The notes under the pieces are model-generated. The model made no database searches. It saw only the letters and a program-made list of their open reading frames with translations, and was not told the DNA's origin. A stretch of DNA of 64,000 bases from Cocos nucifera (lineage: Eukaryota; Streptophyta; Magnoliopsida; Arecales; Arecaceae), in the NCBI GenBank assembly GCA_006176705.1, contig QRFJ01002116.1:62001-126000 (forward strand), in the 5' to 3' direction. A program made the position numbers and the translations under genes. This document shows positions 22,291-35,437 of the stretch, one piece after another (the stretch's first letter is position 1; every line of letters starts with the position of its first letter).

Positions 22291-22912
22291 GCAGAGTTAC
22301 ATGAGGATCTATTTTGAGCTAGGGTCTGGGTTGATCCTAGGGGTCTTAAGGCCTAATTTGAGAGGTCTTAAGATGGCTAATTATGTATGGATCGGGTCTA
22401 GATCTAGAGGATAAGAGCATGGGAGACATGGGTGTACATGGCTTGGTGAGTGCTTTCATGTATTGGATTAGTCGAAAAGTTTTCTGGTCGGGCCTAATGG
22501 CTATGTATAAACACATAGGTTGTATTAGGGTTTTCAAGGTTGGAATACAATTAAGCTTTTCTCTCTAACTCTCTTCTCTCTTCTCTCTGGTTCCAATGCC
22601 AAAAACCCTAGCTTCTCTCATCTTTCTTAGATCTTCTTCAGTTTGCTGGATTAACACGCAGGTTCATGCAAGAGATCGAATTTACGGCTGTAACTTCGAG
22701 CAACCGTAGGAGCAACAATTGGTACTAGAGCCTGGTTGAGCATCAAAGAGGAAGAAGATTAGTTTTCAGGAGAGATCAGCAACAAGATTCAGATCAAAAG
22801 GCTTTCTCTAGGCTTCGTGAGGAAGGGAGAGATCACAGGGCTGCTGTCCACCATCCCTAGTCAAGGTATTTTTTAGATCTACTTGTTTGCTATTATTTGA
22901 TTTGAATTGATC

Positions 22913-23640
22913 ATGGAGAACAATGAGTTGAAGGTAGGATTAGAGAAGTTTGATGGAAAAAAAGTTTTACGATATGGATGGTAAGGATGGAGGATCTGCT
23001 AGTTTAGATGAAGCTAGATTCGGCCTTGGAGGATAGGCCAGGGGAGATGACAGACAAAGAGTGGGTGTCTTTAGAGAAAAGGGCATGTGCCACGATTAGG
23101 GCTTATTTGACGGATGAGGTTTTGTATGGTGTGTTGGAAGAGAAAACACCCAAGAAATTATGGTCAAGGTTACAGCAGTTGTACATGGAAAAGAACATGT
23201 GCAATAAGTTGATGCTGAAGAAGCAACTGTACAGCCTTTGGATGCAGGAGGGCGAGGATGTTGCGGGACATATTCAGCGATTCGACCGAATGAGCATGGA
23301 CTTGCTCAATATATGGGTGGATTTAGAAGAGGAGGATAAGAGTCTATTATTATTGTATTCGCTATCCGAGAGCTTCGATCCATTGATGACAACTTTGCTA
23401 TATGGTAAGGAGACACTGGTGTACGAGGAGATCGTATCAGTGCTAAGATCCAACGAGCAGCAGGAATGGATGACGAAGATGGAGATCTTCCAGGAAAGTC
23501 TTATGGTTTCAAAGAAGCATAGAAAAGGGAAGAAGAAGGATGAATGAAGAGGCAGCAAGGGGTCTAAGAGATGCTTCAAGTGTGGAGAAGTAGAGCACTT
23601 TAAGTAGGAGTGTCCACTTTGGAAGAAGTGCAAGGGAGAA
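22913..23640 (+). pseudogene. gag: Gag of element I, degenerate
   Basis: It starts at the ATG at 22913 (MENNELKVGLEKFDG). One frameshift occurs at an A7 run near 22961 and one stop at 23005. The long frame 23008-23547 reads as a copia gag (TIRAYLTDEVLYGVL, PKKLWSRLQQLY, NKLMLKKQLY, HIQRFDRM) and ends in a lysine-rich stretch. A stop then separates it from a zinc knuckle C-F-K-C-x4-H-x4-C near 23569-23612 (one stop inside). No protease or later pol domain follows. Confidence 0.85.
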
Positions 23641-24376
23641 GAAAGATCGGATTCCATTAGTACAGTCACTGAAAGTGAAGATTCGAATGAAATCTTGATG
23701 GTCTCGGAGGAGCCCGTAGGGTGCGGTGTATCTGAGAGGGTTTCAGATAGGTCTGCAAAGTGCAGAGGATTCGAAAGAGCAATGACGGTATTCAAGGTAC
23801 AGCAATAGGCCCAATAGTGCAGCGTTGGGTGTTTGGCCTCGGGGGACTCGGAGATAGAGTCGGCTTCTGCGGCATCAGGGAGACTTCATCTCTAGGTAGA
23901 GCATCGAGCAGAGGTAGCTTCATGGGTGGAGGAAGCAGTGACATGGGTTCAAAGTAAAGGGGTGCAGAGGGAGGACCTATATCCTAGCACCAATGTCAGG
24001 GCTGTACAGATCTAGGTGGAGAGGATTGTGTAGGAAGACAAGCATGGCTCTAAGGGGACAGTATCAGGTGGAGCATCAGGATATGCGGTAAGTGCCAGTA
24101 AAGAAATATTGCATGATCTCCAGGGAAGTCCAGGATAAGTGATGCAGCTACCAAGCAGAAGGATACCTACAACTTCAAAGGTGGTGCAGAGGAACAAGCC
24201 AAGGACTTCAGCAGTGGAGGCAATCATCTCGAAAGCCTCAAAGGGAGCTTAGCAATTGAAGAAGAATGACAGTGGCAAAGTGAGCATGAGGAGCTATTAG
24301 GACATGCAGGGACAATGGGATCATGCAGGAAGATGTTGCCAGGTGTGCCAAAGCTTGGATGCACCAAGGTGAAGAT
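23641..24376 (+). other. 3' internal region of element I
   Basis: No protein domain is recognised. The part from about 24030 to 24240 is homologous, by eye, to the minus-strand internal region of element F (about 37440-37640), so it is a conserved, probably non-coding tail. Confidence 0.5.
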
Positions 24377-25518
24377 TATAGGTGGTGTGGTGCTCTCAAA
24401 CCTTGGGAGGCCACGAGCGGAGCCAGGGTGAGGGCTCCGAGGAGGCTAGGATAGGTGTGGTCCTAGGGCTAGGATAGGAGTTGTCCTAAGGTGGAGGCGG
24501 CATGTAGCTCTTCATGGGCTTGAGGTTCAGGTATTGAGGACCTCAAGGGACTTGGTTGGTGCTTCAGAGATCTGGGATACAAGATAAAGCAAGGAACCAA
24601 AGCCAAAGCTTGAAGGCTATAGAAAAAGAATTTTCTGCAGGTTAGCCAGTTTAGTCCAAAACTGGATCGGCTAAGTCTCAGAGCACATGCAAAATAGAGA
24701 GCTGCACGTTCAAAACTGCTGGCATGGCATAGGATTGGGTTGGCTCAATTTCAGACTGAGCCAACCCAGTGGAACTTAGCTGACTCAGTGCTGAGATTGA
24801 GCCAGCTTAGTGCACGGGCAGAGTTACATGAGGGTCTATTTTGAGCTAGGGTCTGAATTGATCCTAGGGGTCTTAAGGCCTGATTTGAGAGATCTTAAGA
24901 TGGCTAATTCATGTATGGGTCGGATCTAGATCCAGAGGATGAGAGCATCGGAGACATGGGTGTACATGGGCTCGGTGAGTGCTTTCATGTATTGGGTTAG
25001 CTGGAAAGTTTTTTGGTTGGGCCTAATGGCTATGTATAAATATATAGGTTATATTAGGATTTCCAAGGTTGGAATACAATTGAGCTTTTCTCCCTAACTC
25101 TCTTCTCTCTTCTCTCTAGTTCCAATGCCAAAAACCCTAGCTTCTCTTATCTTTCTTAGATCTTCTTCAGTTTGCTGGATTAACACCCAGGTTGACGTAA
25201 GAGATCGGATCTATGGCTGTGGCTCCAAGCAACCATAGGAACAATAGGTTATTGTGGTGGTGATCAAGTTGGAAGAAGGGCACAATCAAGATGGATGCTC
25301 TCATGTACAAGAAAAAGCTAGATGGAGCTCCATGCGAGGTGGAGCTCTAGGTGGAGATGGATTGGGCATGAGACTCAATTTAGGATCGAGCGGCCTGGCT
25401 CGACTCCCATGTTTATCGATCCATGAGCAGTAGGCGGTTGCCCCAGGACATAGTGGCAGTATCATATAGGAAGTTCTTAGATTTGAGGTGGAGCTGAAGA
25501 TCGAGTCAAGATGGAGAA

Positions 25519-26586
25519 TGTTGGAATCTTGCACCTCGAGATTCAATCCATAATAAGCCAAGAATGACACTCAGAAGCCATGAAAAATGGATCAGCCAAT
25601 ATAGTTGGGCTGGCTCGAATATGCAGTCGAGCTGGCTCGGGGTGAGATCAAGCCGGCTTGAGATGGATCCAAGTCGGCTCTCTCAAGCGGATAGAAAGCT
25701 GTGCTCGGGTGAGATGCAGTCAAGCCAGCCCGATTGTGGACCGAGTTGGCTCGACGGAGGCGAACAGCAAGGATGAACAGTGTGCACGGGCACATGTGTG
25801 GAAGTCTTTTCATGGGGTTTACAGCTCCTAACTCATGGACCAGATCTAGTCACAAGATCTATAGAGCTACTATGCTATTTGGCTGCCAGAAGAGCATGCG
25901 GGAGTTGATTGGATGGCTATTGGATTGATTAGGATTTATAAGAAGACTAGACAACCTAAGAAGAAATGACTCTCAAAAAAACCTCTTAGGCGGCATAGAG
26001 ACAAGATAGGGAGTGTTGGAGTATTGTAGTAGCACCTCCCTGAAGGGATGGGGGGATGAGAGAGGCTCGACGGTGTAGTAGTTGAGAAGAGTATCTCAGC
26101 ATAGTATGTCAGGGGCTTCTCAAGAAGATCATGCACCAGGTCTTAGGGAGAGCCAGGGGTCTCAGGGAATGCTCGGAGCATCAAGGAAGCTGGGAGTGTT
26201 CTGAAATGGTGGGGTTGCCTAGGGACAGATGCTGGGGCTTGATGTAGAGACTGAGAGGATCACAGTGTGTCCAGGGATGTCGAGAGACCTAGACTAGTAG
26301 ATCTGTGAGGGGGGTCTTCTTGGGATTACTTTGAGAGCATTATATGGATGAGTGCTTCTAGATCATGAGAGAGGTTTGGTGAGTTGAGATTATATCTCCT
26401 CTATTGTTCTTTCTTTGTAGTGAAGTATTGCATGTCCTGTGGATATAGGCACTTGGGCCGAACCACGTAAATGGTTATATCTGTTTATCTTCTTCTATCT
26501 TTCCATAGCAATAGTTGGTGTCATATCTCCTATAGGTGATCCTGGGCGGATGATCCAAGTTTCACAATTATGGATCTATCCTAACA
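25519..26586 (+). repeat. 3' LTR of element E
   Basis: It starts TGTTGGAATC after a purine-rich AAGATGGAGAA and ends CTAACA. It has the same length as the 5' LTR (1068 bp), with many transitions between the two copies. Confidence 0.85.
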
Positions 26587-26591
26587 ATGAT

Positions 26592-27966
26592 GAGACAATA
26601 TCAGATATTGACTTCAAAAAATAGTTAGAGGTAATGAGGTCAGAGATTGACTCGATGCGCTCAAACCAAGTCTAGACCTTGGTTGATCCACTTGAAGGTA
26701 TTGTATCTATTGGATGTAAATGGGTCTTCAAGAGAAAGATAGATGTCGATGGAAAAGTAGAGATATTTAAAGCTAGGCTCATAGCGAAAGGGTATAGTCA
26801 GTGCGAAAACATTAACTATTAGAAGACTTTTTTGCTAGTAGCCATCCTAAAATTCATCCACACACTACTTGCTGTTGCAGACTATTTCAATTATGAAATA
26901 TGACAGATGAATATGAAAATGATGTTCTTAAATGGATATCTTGAGAAAGATATCTATATAGAACAGTCCCTTAATTTCACATCCAGTGATAGTGATCATA
27001 AGATCTGCAAGCTATAAAGGTCTATTTATGGACTCAAATAAGCATCTTGGAGCTAGAATGCTCATTTTAATGATGTGATCAAATCATTTGATTTCATCAA
27101 AAATGAGAAGGAGCCATATGTTTTTAAAAAAGATTAGTGGGAGCGCTATTATCTTCCTTGTACTGTACGCGAAAGACATACTCCTGATTAGGAATGATAT
27201 TCCCATGTTGACCACCATCAAAATATGGTTGTCAAAGGAGTTCTCTATGAAAGACCCCGGAGAGGCATCCTTCATATTGGGAATTAAGATCTATAGGAAT
27301 AGATCGAACAGGATGCTGGGTTTTTCACAGAAGATGTACATAGAGCAGGTGCTAAAGAGGTTCAACATGGAAAACTCCAAGAGGGGATTGGTTTCCTTCA
27401 GACATGGCATTCATTTTTGCAAAAAGATGTATCCTAGCATAACTGAGGAGATTGAATTCATGAGCAAGATCTCTTATGCTTCGATAATAGGGTGCCTCAT
27501 GTATGCTATGCTATGTACATAACCTGATATTATCCATGCTGTGAGTGTCACGAGTAGATATCAGTCAAATTCAGGCAAAGAGCACTAGACTTTGGTGAAG
27601 CGTATCCTTAAGTACTTGAGAAGGACTAAGGATATATTTCTAGTTTTTGAAAATGAAGAACTCCAAGTTCAGGGGTATACAGACTCAGACTTCATGTTTG
27701 ATATAGATGATTGAAAGTCGACATCTAGAAGTCTGTTTGTTTGTAATGGTGGTGCCGTGAGCTAGAAGAGTTCCTAGCAGACCGTGATCACAGACTCCAC
27801 CATGGAAGCTGAGAACATCACTGCATCGAAAGTTATAAAAGAAGCATTCCAATAAAAGAAGTTCATCGTAGAGCTTGGAGTGGTGCCATCAGTGCCATCC
27901 CTCTATACTACGATAACAATGACGCCATAGCCCAAGCTAAGGAGTTGAGGTCTCACAAGAAATCAA
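26592..27966 (+). pseudogene. pol: Element H pol, piece 3 (RT and RNase H)
   Basis: RT blocks are MRSEIDSM, CKWVFKRK, FKARLIAKGYSQ and SIYGLK. At the active site (about 27167-27178) the sequence reads Y-A-K-D instead of YADD/YVDD, which would destroy catalysis. An open segment 27088-27522 covers the palm and thumb. RNase H blocks follow: YTDSDF (about 27680), KSTS, and a MEAEN version of the AEAEY block. The piece stops in the RNase H C-terminus at the TSD ATCAA; the next codons reappear at 40186. Many stops replace Trp (TGG to TAG/TGA) and Gln codons. Confidence 0.85.
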
Positions 27967-28021
27967 TGTTTTGAAATTCATGCATGAAATCCTGCATATT
28001 TTCTAATAGTGGTATCAGAGC
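27967..28021 (+). repeat. Truncated family-A LTR tail plus PBS
   Basis: The 42 bases align end to end with the 3' end of LTR A (compare the complement of 30549-30590). The PBS TGGTATCAGAGC follows at 28010-28021. Confidence 0.8.
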
Positions 28022-30040
28022 ATCTAGGTTCATCTATAACATAATCATATTTGTATTAAATTAAATTTGAAAAATAAAACTCTAAAGATCGCACATACTG
28101 ATTATAAGATTGTCCTACTATAAGGTTTATCCTTTATAATGGAGAGGTTGTCCTAGTATGTCCTGATCTATTCTTGAATCATGAATAAGTTAGATATGAT
28201 CTAAGTAATTTTGTGATTTATTTTTTAATTTTAAATATAAAATTAAATAGATGTTAGATCTATTTTAAAATTTTTAGATTATATCTAAATAATATTGGAT
28301 TGCACATACTACTATAAGGTTGTCCCGCTATAAGATTTATCTCTTACAATGGAGTGGTTGTCCTAGTATATGCTGATCTAAATAATCTAAATCATAAATA
28401 TGTTAGATGAGATCTAAAGTGATTTATGATTTATTTTTAGATTTTAAATCTAACTTTAAATGGTTTATGATCTGATCCATATGATATGTTTTATGTTTAG
28501 ATCTAGATCCTAGTGTTACATATGTCGATATGTATCTTTTATTTTAAATCTAGAATATATATGATATATTTATTTTATAAAATTTAAATTGAGAACTTAC
28601 TTTCTATAAAATTCTAGATTCGAAACCTTAGGACATGATTAAAACATTAAAATAAATTAGATCTAAAACCATATATATTGAATATGATTCAATATAAATT
28701 ATTTACTAATTTAAAAATATTTTAAATGATTAAGTCAAAAATTAATTCTGAGATTCCATAAATCCAAATCCATAAGCTTTGAACTTAATTAAGAATTAAA
28801 TGATTATTTAGGATCTAGGTTTATGATTTAAAGATCCTAAGATAATTTCATAAGACATGGGTTAAAGGATAATGGGTTAGATTTGATCAGGTCCTTAACT
28901 GGGTTAGGCCTAGGGTTAGATTAAATATGGACTTAGTTAAGAAATTGATCAAACCTAATTAATAGTTAATTAGGATTAGATCATTTCTATAGATCACTTC
29001 AATAGTTGTAGTTGATCAAAGTCCATACATCTAACAAATGGATAATGACCATGGCTCAATAGTTGAGCTCGAGTCTTTAGACAGACCAAATCAAAACTGA
29101 TAAATCAATTGGTATCTAAGGTAAGTCGGGCACTCCTAGACTAGTGGTTTTTAATTAGCAGCCCGCTTACTTGACCATTTCTGATGGTGTCTGAGGCAAG
29201 CCTTGGCTAACCCTCCCATCGATCTCACTTACCTAGCCAATCTAGTTAATCAGATGTTGATTAGGTTGCTCATTGACTCATGCTAACCCATGTCACATAA
29301 GAAATCAGTGAGACTAATTTTATTCAGTGAGACTGATCTAGGTGCCCATGGATCGATATTGATCTTAGTTCTTACCGATGACTTGAGAAGTCAGCGGGAG
29401 GACTTGATTTGGTAAAGTCAGTGGGTACAAATTGGTCCATGTCCTTTCTATCCTTAAATCACTAATAATTTTAAATTTTCTAAAATTATTAGATCCTTAA
29501 AATAACAAAGTTATGAAGATAACTGAGTCATAGCCTCCCATTAAGTTGGATGATAATGGATTCATTAACTAAATAATCATTGGAGGCCCATAGGCCTGGT
29601 GCTTGATGACTAATGAAATTATCATTCATCATATGATGACTTGGATGTGTCTCTCTAATGGTGGTTAGGTTGACCAACCATAGTTGGACTTAATCATTCA
29701 TTGGTTAGATGCACTAAGTATAGTCATGTTAATGGTTGGACTTAACTGAATCCTTACAGCAGAGGCCCTAGCCTACTGATTAGATTTTTAGGGCAAAATT
29801 AAATTACTAGAAGTTGTTTAGAGAAATAATTGGTTATGAACATATCCTTAAATGTACATGGATTGACCAACTATAGTTGGGCTTATATGTAGTCTATATG
29901 GATTCTAGTACCTACTAGAAAATTAAAGTAATTCTTCGAATTGGAGGTAGAGGCTATCAATTTGAATAAAATAGTGGAAGAACCTTAAGACTAAAGTCCA
30001 AGTCTCTAGGCTTAAAATAATTCATATACAATAGGTCATT
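28022..30040 (+). other. Family-A leader in A-inv
   Basis: This is AT-rich, with no open frame. It is the same leader type as 9151-11049. Weaker versions of the paired hairpins are at about 28118-28140 and 28328-28350. Confidence 0.65.
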
Positions 30041-30440
30041 ATTTTTTTTCTCAAATTAAGGCTAAACCCTAATTGATCCTATCACTCTCAGACAGTGATG
30101 ACTTATGGGATCCAACTTCGATAATTAGTATCGAAAGATGAATTTGGTTCAGCAGTATGAATGGGTTCGTATTGGGGCTACTTAGCTCAGTCAAAATAAT
30201 TAGTCCAAAATTGATCCAAATCAGGCATAATGCTTCTACTATTAGAAGCAAGGTCACTGGAAGAAGAATTGTGTTGCTTTTCTTGACCATAATAGGCTGA
30301 ACAAGAGAAAGGAGTAAAAGTTGCTTATCAAGGATGTTATATGATAATATCTTAAAATTTCTATGTATATAATTTTGCTACCTAGATATGGGATACCAAT
30401 AGTCCTATGCAATTTATTGCAGGATTTTAAGTAAGATGAT
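30041..30440 (+). pseudogene. gag: Gag/protease remnant in A-inv
   Basis: A short piece of gag N-terminus (around 30090-30170) is joined, with most of gag missing, to the zinc-knuckle region. That region carries C-F-Y-Y in place of CFYC, then Lys-Gln-Gly-His and Asn-Cys, near 30230-30275. The protease start (IWDTNSP, about 30385-30405) follows. It ends before any pol domain; inverted leader begins at about 30482. Confidence 0.7.
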
Positions 30441-30481
30441 CATGTTCTATGGTATGGTAGAATTGATACCCTTAAACACCT

Positions 30482-30548
30482 ATTTTTTAGATTTAATTTA
30501 ATACAAATAGGATCATGTTATAAATAAACCTAGATGCTTTGATACCAC
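30482..30548 (-). other. Inverted leader start and PBS of A-inv
   Basis: The complement of 30482-30547 matches 28010-28080, including the PBS (TGGTATCAAAGC on the minus strand, 30536-30547). This makes the head-to-head structure explicit. Confidence 0.75.
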
Positions 30549-33026
30549 TATTGAAAAATATGTAAAATTTCATGCATAAATTTCAAAATATTTTTAAAAA
30601 ATAATACAGTGGAACATGCTGATTAAATCATTTAATCTATAAATGCATGTAATTTAATTACTAAACCCTATATCTAGGACCTATAACATGCTATAATGCA
30701 TTCTAAATATAACATTAAAAGTATTTGATATTGATCAAATCAATACCCTAGATCTAGAATGATTCTAGATGTAAAATCTAGATCGCATCTAGATGAGAGA
30801 AGAGATCAAATCTCTTACCTTAGCACAGGTTGAGAATACCATGGTTGATTTTCATTATTATCTTTAGAGCTGCACATACATCCGATCTCTATAGGCAATC
30901 CACATGAGGCTGCAACAAAATTGAAGGTTCGTCGAACAAATATCCACTGAAAGTGCTAGCTTCTCGCAGATCCCTTCTGATGATTAATTTAAAATTTATT
31001 CTTTGAATCTCTTAGACACTCCAAGAGATGAAGAATATGAGGAGAAATAAGGGAGAAATCCAACCTTTGGATCTCCCAAAAATCAGAAATAAAATACATT
31101 AGAAAAGGGCCTAAGAGAAGATAAATCTTCTCTTTCAGGACATCGACGATTGATGTCCTGAAAACATCATTATACTAGAACAAGGAAAGACCTTCTCTCC
31201 TAGACTTTTTTCATGTTTCCAGATCTTATACTCTCTAATTATTCTAATAGAAAAATCTTACAAAATGTGAAGAAGAAGGATTCTCAAATAAACTCTAAGA
31301 GAAGACCTTTTTCTCTTCTTCTTCTCTTATCAGGACATGATCAAATCATGTCCAAAAAGATCACTATGCCCCAACACCTTGGACCACAGATCCCCATGCC
31401 CTCTTCCTCTCTCTCTTTTAGATTTTTATCATATAAAAATTATATAAAATAAATAAGAGAAAAGTACTTAAAAGAAAAATAAATAGAAGACAATCTTCTC
31501 TTACCTTTGTCCCTTCAAGACATCCGCATTTGATGTCTTGATGAAGATCTTTTCTTCAAGAAACTTGGTGCCCCAACCTCCACACTTTCTCCTCCTTTTC
31601 TTCTAGTTTTCTCATGATTTTTTCAGATTTTACACGTCCTAAAACATCTTATAAGAGGTGCCCTAATTAGATAAGGAAGACTAGGTCAAATCTAGTCTTA
31701 TATGGACTCTAGGGAGGAGTTTAGGAGGCGTCCAACTCTTGGATGCCTCCCTCCTTATTTTTTGGGTGTGAAGATCAAAAAACTACATGCAAAACTAAAG
31801 AAACTAAGTGCACAAAAGAAAAATAGACATAGAGAAAAAATTTCATAAGGAAAGGAGGTATTTTGGAGAATTGGGACTCTTTCAAAAGGAATCAAAACCA
31901 AACCACTTATCAAATTTGATCAAACTAAATTTTAATTAATCTCTTCAGATATTTGATGCATGGAGAAGCTCTTATTGGCATGGAGAACATCACATAATAA
32001 TTTGGAAATAAAATATGAGCATTGACTTTTATTGGCGTAAGGAAGGAGTTTGACTAGGTCAAAACTATTTTGAACCTAATTCAAATCAAATTAAATATAA
32101 CCTAATTATGGATGATCCTAGTCTAACTAAGAATTCAATTAAGTTAGATTTAAATCATATTTAAATCTAATTTAAATCCTAAATTAAAAATTAGGTGCAC
32201 TCAAATGCTAGTCCAACTAGAAATTATTTTTTCTCTGCAATTGACTTGTCCAATAAATCAATTAAACTTAATCTAATTAAGTCTAAACTAATTCTATTTG
32301 AATCTAGCTCAATTAGATTTGATCTCAACCCAATCGTTCAATCAAATTAAGTCAATTAGTAATCCAATTGCTAATCGATCTTCCTATAATACTTGCATTG
32401 GGTCAAACATCAATTACACTAAATGTTTGACTTTAGAACAATTCTCAATCATTGGTTAATCATCTGATTAGGTTACAACCTCTTATGTATATGACCCTAT
32501 AGGTTCAAACCTAAGCTGATAGTATAGAAATCAATTACTGTACCAGTTGAAGTAACCATCTAGCAATGGTTCTCGACATCCAAATAGGTTGAATGTATGC
32601 AAAGTAAAATTCTTAGAACCCTAGCCCATGATTATCGTATAATTCATTCCTTTGACCAATAATATTCAAGATGACTTCGAGTATGTTGTCAATACTCATA
32701 CAAGTCATTTTTATTATATTTCAAAATTTTACAAATCTCGTGACTCCTCACGAGGTTTACCCAAGTCTAGGTTTTGCTAAATTGAAACATAACAAGTCAT
32801 TCTCTTCCTGAAGCTAATCAGGAGTGGTCAATCCCATCTTAACTCACACACCGACTTCACAACTACTTGACTATACCCAAAAACCTTTTAAATCTATATC
32901 AAAAATATAGATAGTCTGACACTAAAGTATAGTGAGTTGCTTGCAAGTCACCATAGTAATCTCAAATCAAAGGGACACTTATATCCATTGACCTTAGCTA
33001 GCCACTCTTGATAGTAGAGTACTATA
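30549..33026 (-). repeat. Family-A LTR, copy A2', main part (minus)
   Basis: This is the 3' 2.48 kb of the LTR in minus orientation. It is interrupted by element D at 33027. The LTR resumes at 36320-36402 and 39904-40180. Dyads lie at 31138-31158, 31333-31353 and 31518-31540. Confidence 0.85.
31138..31540 (-). repeat. Three dyads at ~190-base spacing in LTR A2'
   Basis: The arms are GGACATC / GATGTCC, GGACATGAT / ATCATGTCC and AGACATC / GATGTCT. Spacings are 195 and 185 bases, as in the other two LTR A copies. Confidence 0.6.
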
Positions 33027-33889
33027 TGTTGAGAATAATTCCTTGAATTCTTTTATATTAAGCCCACAGTAAGATTCGAAATAATGAACGGAGTCCAACA
33101 AGCCTAAGAATACCTCAATCGAAGGCCAGATGAGAAAGATACGATGAAGAAAGCACTAAGAGCATCATAGTAGAAGTCGAAGTGGGGCCCACAACTAGTA
33201 GGCCCACTGGAGGCACAACTCAAGCACATAGCCCAGTGCAAGCATGGCCTAGCGTGGGCACGTTGCTCAGCAGGGGCATGCAGCCCTGGAGTGCGTGCGT
33301 GGCCCAGGCCTAGAGTGTGTGCGTGGGCAGCGGCTTGGGCCCAAGCAGCCTCGCGATCGTGCGGGCGTAGGGGGGCTTTTTTTTATGGTCTACACACTAG
33401 AGAGCATGGACTGGGCATTTATCGTAGCTTACAAGATTCCTTCTTCATGTTTTACTGGGTTTTGGATGGTATCTATGTCCTTTATAAGCAGCAGATCGAA
33501 AGCTAAAGGCAGTGGCGGCGACTTAGTGATTTTGGAGAACCTAAAACATGAAAGAGAGAAGAGAGAGAGGGCGCTGGCAATAGCAGGAGTAGAGGCTTCG
33601 GGCAGATAGTTAGGCGATGAACTATGGTCATTTTAGGAGGTCTATAAGAGAGAGTTTGTTTAGGGTAACTTCTTATTGAGAGGATTATATACGTGAGTTG
33701 AGAGTGGGTAATTTCCTCTTGTATCTCTTCCTTTTTCATAGTGAAGTTTTGCATGCCCCATGGCGGAGAGCCTTTAGGCTAATCCACGTACTTGATTGTT
33801 CTTGTTTTGATTTCGTCTTTCTTTCTGTCGCAATCTACTGGTACTAGATCCTTAACAAGTGGTATCAAAGTATGTTGATACTCCCAACA
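33027..33889 (+). repeat. 5' LTR of element D
   Basis: It starts TGTTGAGAATAATTCC. A CTTTATAAGCAGC TATA-like site is near 33479. A GC-rich stretch (33240-33370) lies upstream of it. Confidence 0.85.
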
Positions 33890-33955
33890 ATTGGTATTAG
33901 AGTCCAGACGGTACTGGAGTGCAGATTGCAGCAGTGGTAATAGTGATTGAAGAAC

Positions 33956-35200
33956 ATGGACAAGACAATCTCAATCAAGGTGGAGATCAATAGGTTTGAT
34001 GGGATGGGCAATTTCTCCTTGTGCCAAGCAAGGGTAAAGGATGTCCTCATCCAACATAGTTTGATCGATGCTCTCTTGTATGACAAGATGCCAGCCACCA
34101 TAGAGGTAAAGGATTATAAGCGGATCCAGATGCAGGCGATAAACATGATCCGCTTGTACCTAGCGGATGATGTGGTGATACATGTACTTGGCGAGACTTC
34201 TTCGATGGCACTATGATCAAAGCTTAAGGAGTTGTATATGGCGAAGTCCCTCACCAACACCCTCTTCCTTTGGAGGCAGTTCTATCAACTACGGATGGAC
34301 GAAGATCAGAGTGTGCGGGAGCATCTATCCAACTTTCAAAAAATCCTCACCGACCTCCTCAACATTGGCAAAAAAGTTGAGGAGAAGAATAGGATATTGG
34401 TCTTGCTTGCATCGCTTACACCTTCATATGAGTGCTTGGTGATTACTCTTCTAGTGGAAAAGAGCACTATCAAGATGGACGAAGTCACTATGGTGATTCT
34501 CCAGAATGAGGTTCTCAAGAGGAAGAACCTAGCTTCGAGCTCAGATGGTGGCAGCTCAGTTTTGACAATTTTTGAAGGAGCAGGAGGCAATAGATGGAGC
34601 GAAAGAGGATCACAAGGAGGATGATCCAGGTCCAAGATGAGGGACCAAAGTAAGATCAGATGCTACAGGTGAGATGAGTTGGGGCATCGAATCAAGGATT
34701 GCCCACAACTCAAGGATCAGATGAGGGCTACTGTGGCGGCGACCAGTAGCGATATAAAAGATAGTAATGATATCTTTCTGATTACTGATGAGGTATCTAC
34801 TTTTTACTCCTAGTAGATTATGGATTCTGCTTGTTCCCATCATTTATGTTGTAGAGAGCAGATGTTTGACTCCATGGAGATCAGTGAGGGCACTGTGTTC
34901 CTACCAGATGGATCAAGCTATGAGATCAAGGATAGCAGGACGGTCAACCTAAAACTCCATGATAGAAAGATAAAGAAGTTGGATGAGGTCCGATACATTT
35001 CCAACTTTAAGAAGAATCTAATTTTACTAAGCAGACTAGATTCGATCGGCTTCAGATGGAATGCTGATGGAGAAATCCTAAAGGTCATGAATGGCAATAG
35101 GGTGGTGCTAAGAAAAAGAAAGCATGGAGGACATTACATCATGTCAGGGAGCCTAGTGCAAGGTGGAGCTCCAAATGGAGATGGATCAAGCACGGGATGA
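33956..35200 (+). pseudogene. gag: Gag-protease of element D, one frame with five in-frame stops
   Basis: From the ATG at 33956 (MDKTISIKVEINRFDG) a single frame runs to 35200 without a frameshift. Gag blocks are IRLYLADDVVIHVL, LKELYMAKSL, FLWRQFYQLRM and VLLASLTPSYE. A zinc knuckle near 34660-34701 has one Cys replaced by a TGA stop. The protease motif D-S-A-C-S-H-H is near 34822. Stops occur at about 34214, 34622, 34670, 34811 and 34814. Those at expected Trp, Gln or Cys codons need single changes. After the protease the frame ends; there is no integrase or RT. Confidence 0.87.
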
Positions 35201-35437
35201 GAGACTCAGGAGGATGACATGCGACGTCGCAAGATGAAGTTTCTATTGCCATAGGAAGCTACCCCGAGCAAGTCTCAGGTCTGGTGGATCACAATAGTTG
35301 ATGGAGGTGGAATTGAGCGGCCTGGCTTAACTCCTACGTTTGCCCATCTAGGATCAACAGGCGATTGCCTTAGTGCGTGGGGGCGCTAGACAAGCTCTCG
35401 GATAGGTGAAGATCGAATATCGAGTCGAGGTAGAGAT

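Larger units (their letters stand above)
21848..25246 (+). mobile_element. Element I, gag-only copia-type element nested in E
   Basis: LTRs of 870 bp lie at 21848-22717 and 24377-25246. The PBS (TTGGTACTAGAGCC, degenerate) is at about 22719. The internal region holds gag with a zinc knuckle but no protease, integrase or RT, like the TR-GAG class of non-autonomous elements. The 3' LTR is preceded by a purine-rich stretch (GGTGAAGAT). No clean TSD is seen (GGGGT against GGTTA). It is the same family as element F at 36403-39898. Confidence 0.8.
20740..26586 (+). mobile_element. Element E, non-autonomous copia-type LTR element with nested element I
   Basis: The two LTRs are 1068 bp each (20740-21807 and 25519-26586). 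The PBS TGGTATCAGAGC is at 21809-21820. The TSD is ATGAC / ATGAT (20735-20739 and 26587-26591, one mismatch). Without nested element I (21848-25246) the internal region is only about 320 bases and has no coding capacity, so E depended on other elements. Its 3' internal tail (25247-25518) resembles the tail of element D after its protease region. Confidence 0.85.

Noticed and set aside
23274..23795. 173-codon minus-strand frame
   Set aside because: It is the shadow of the element I gag on the plus strand.
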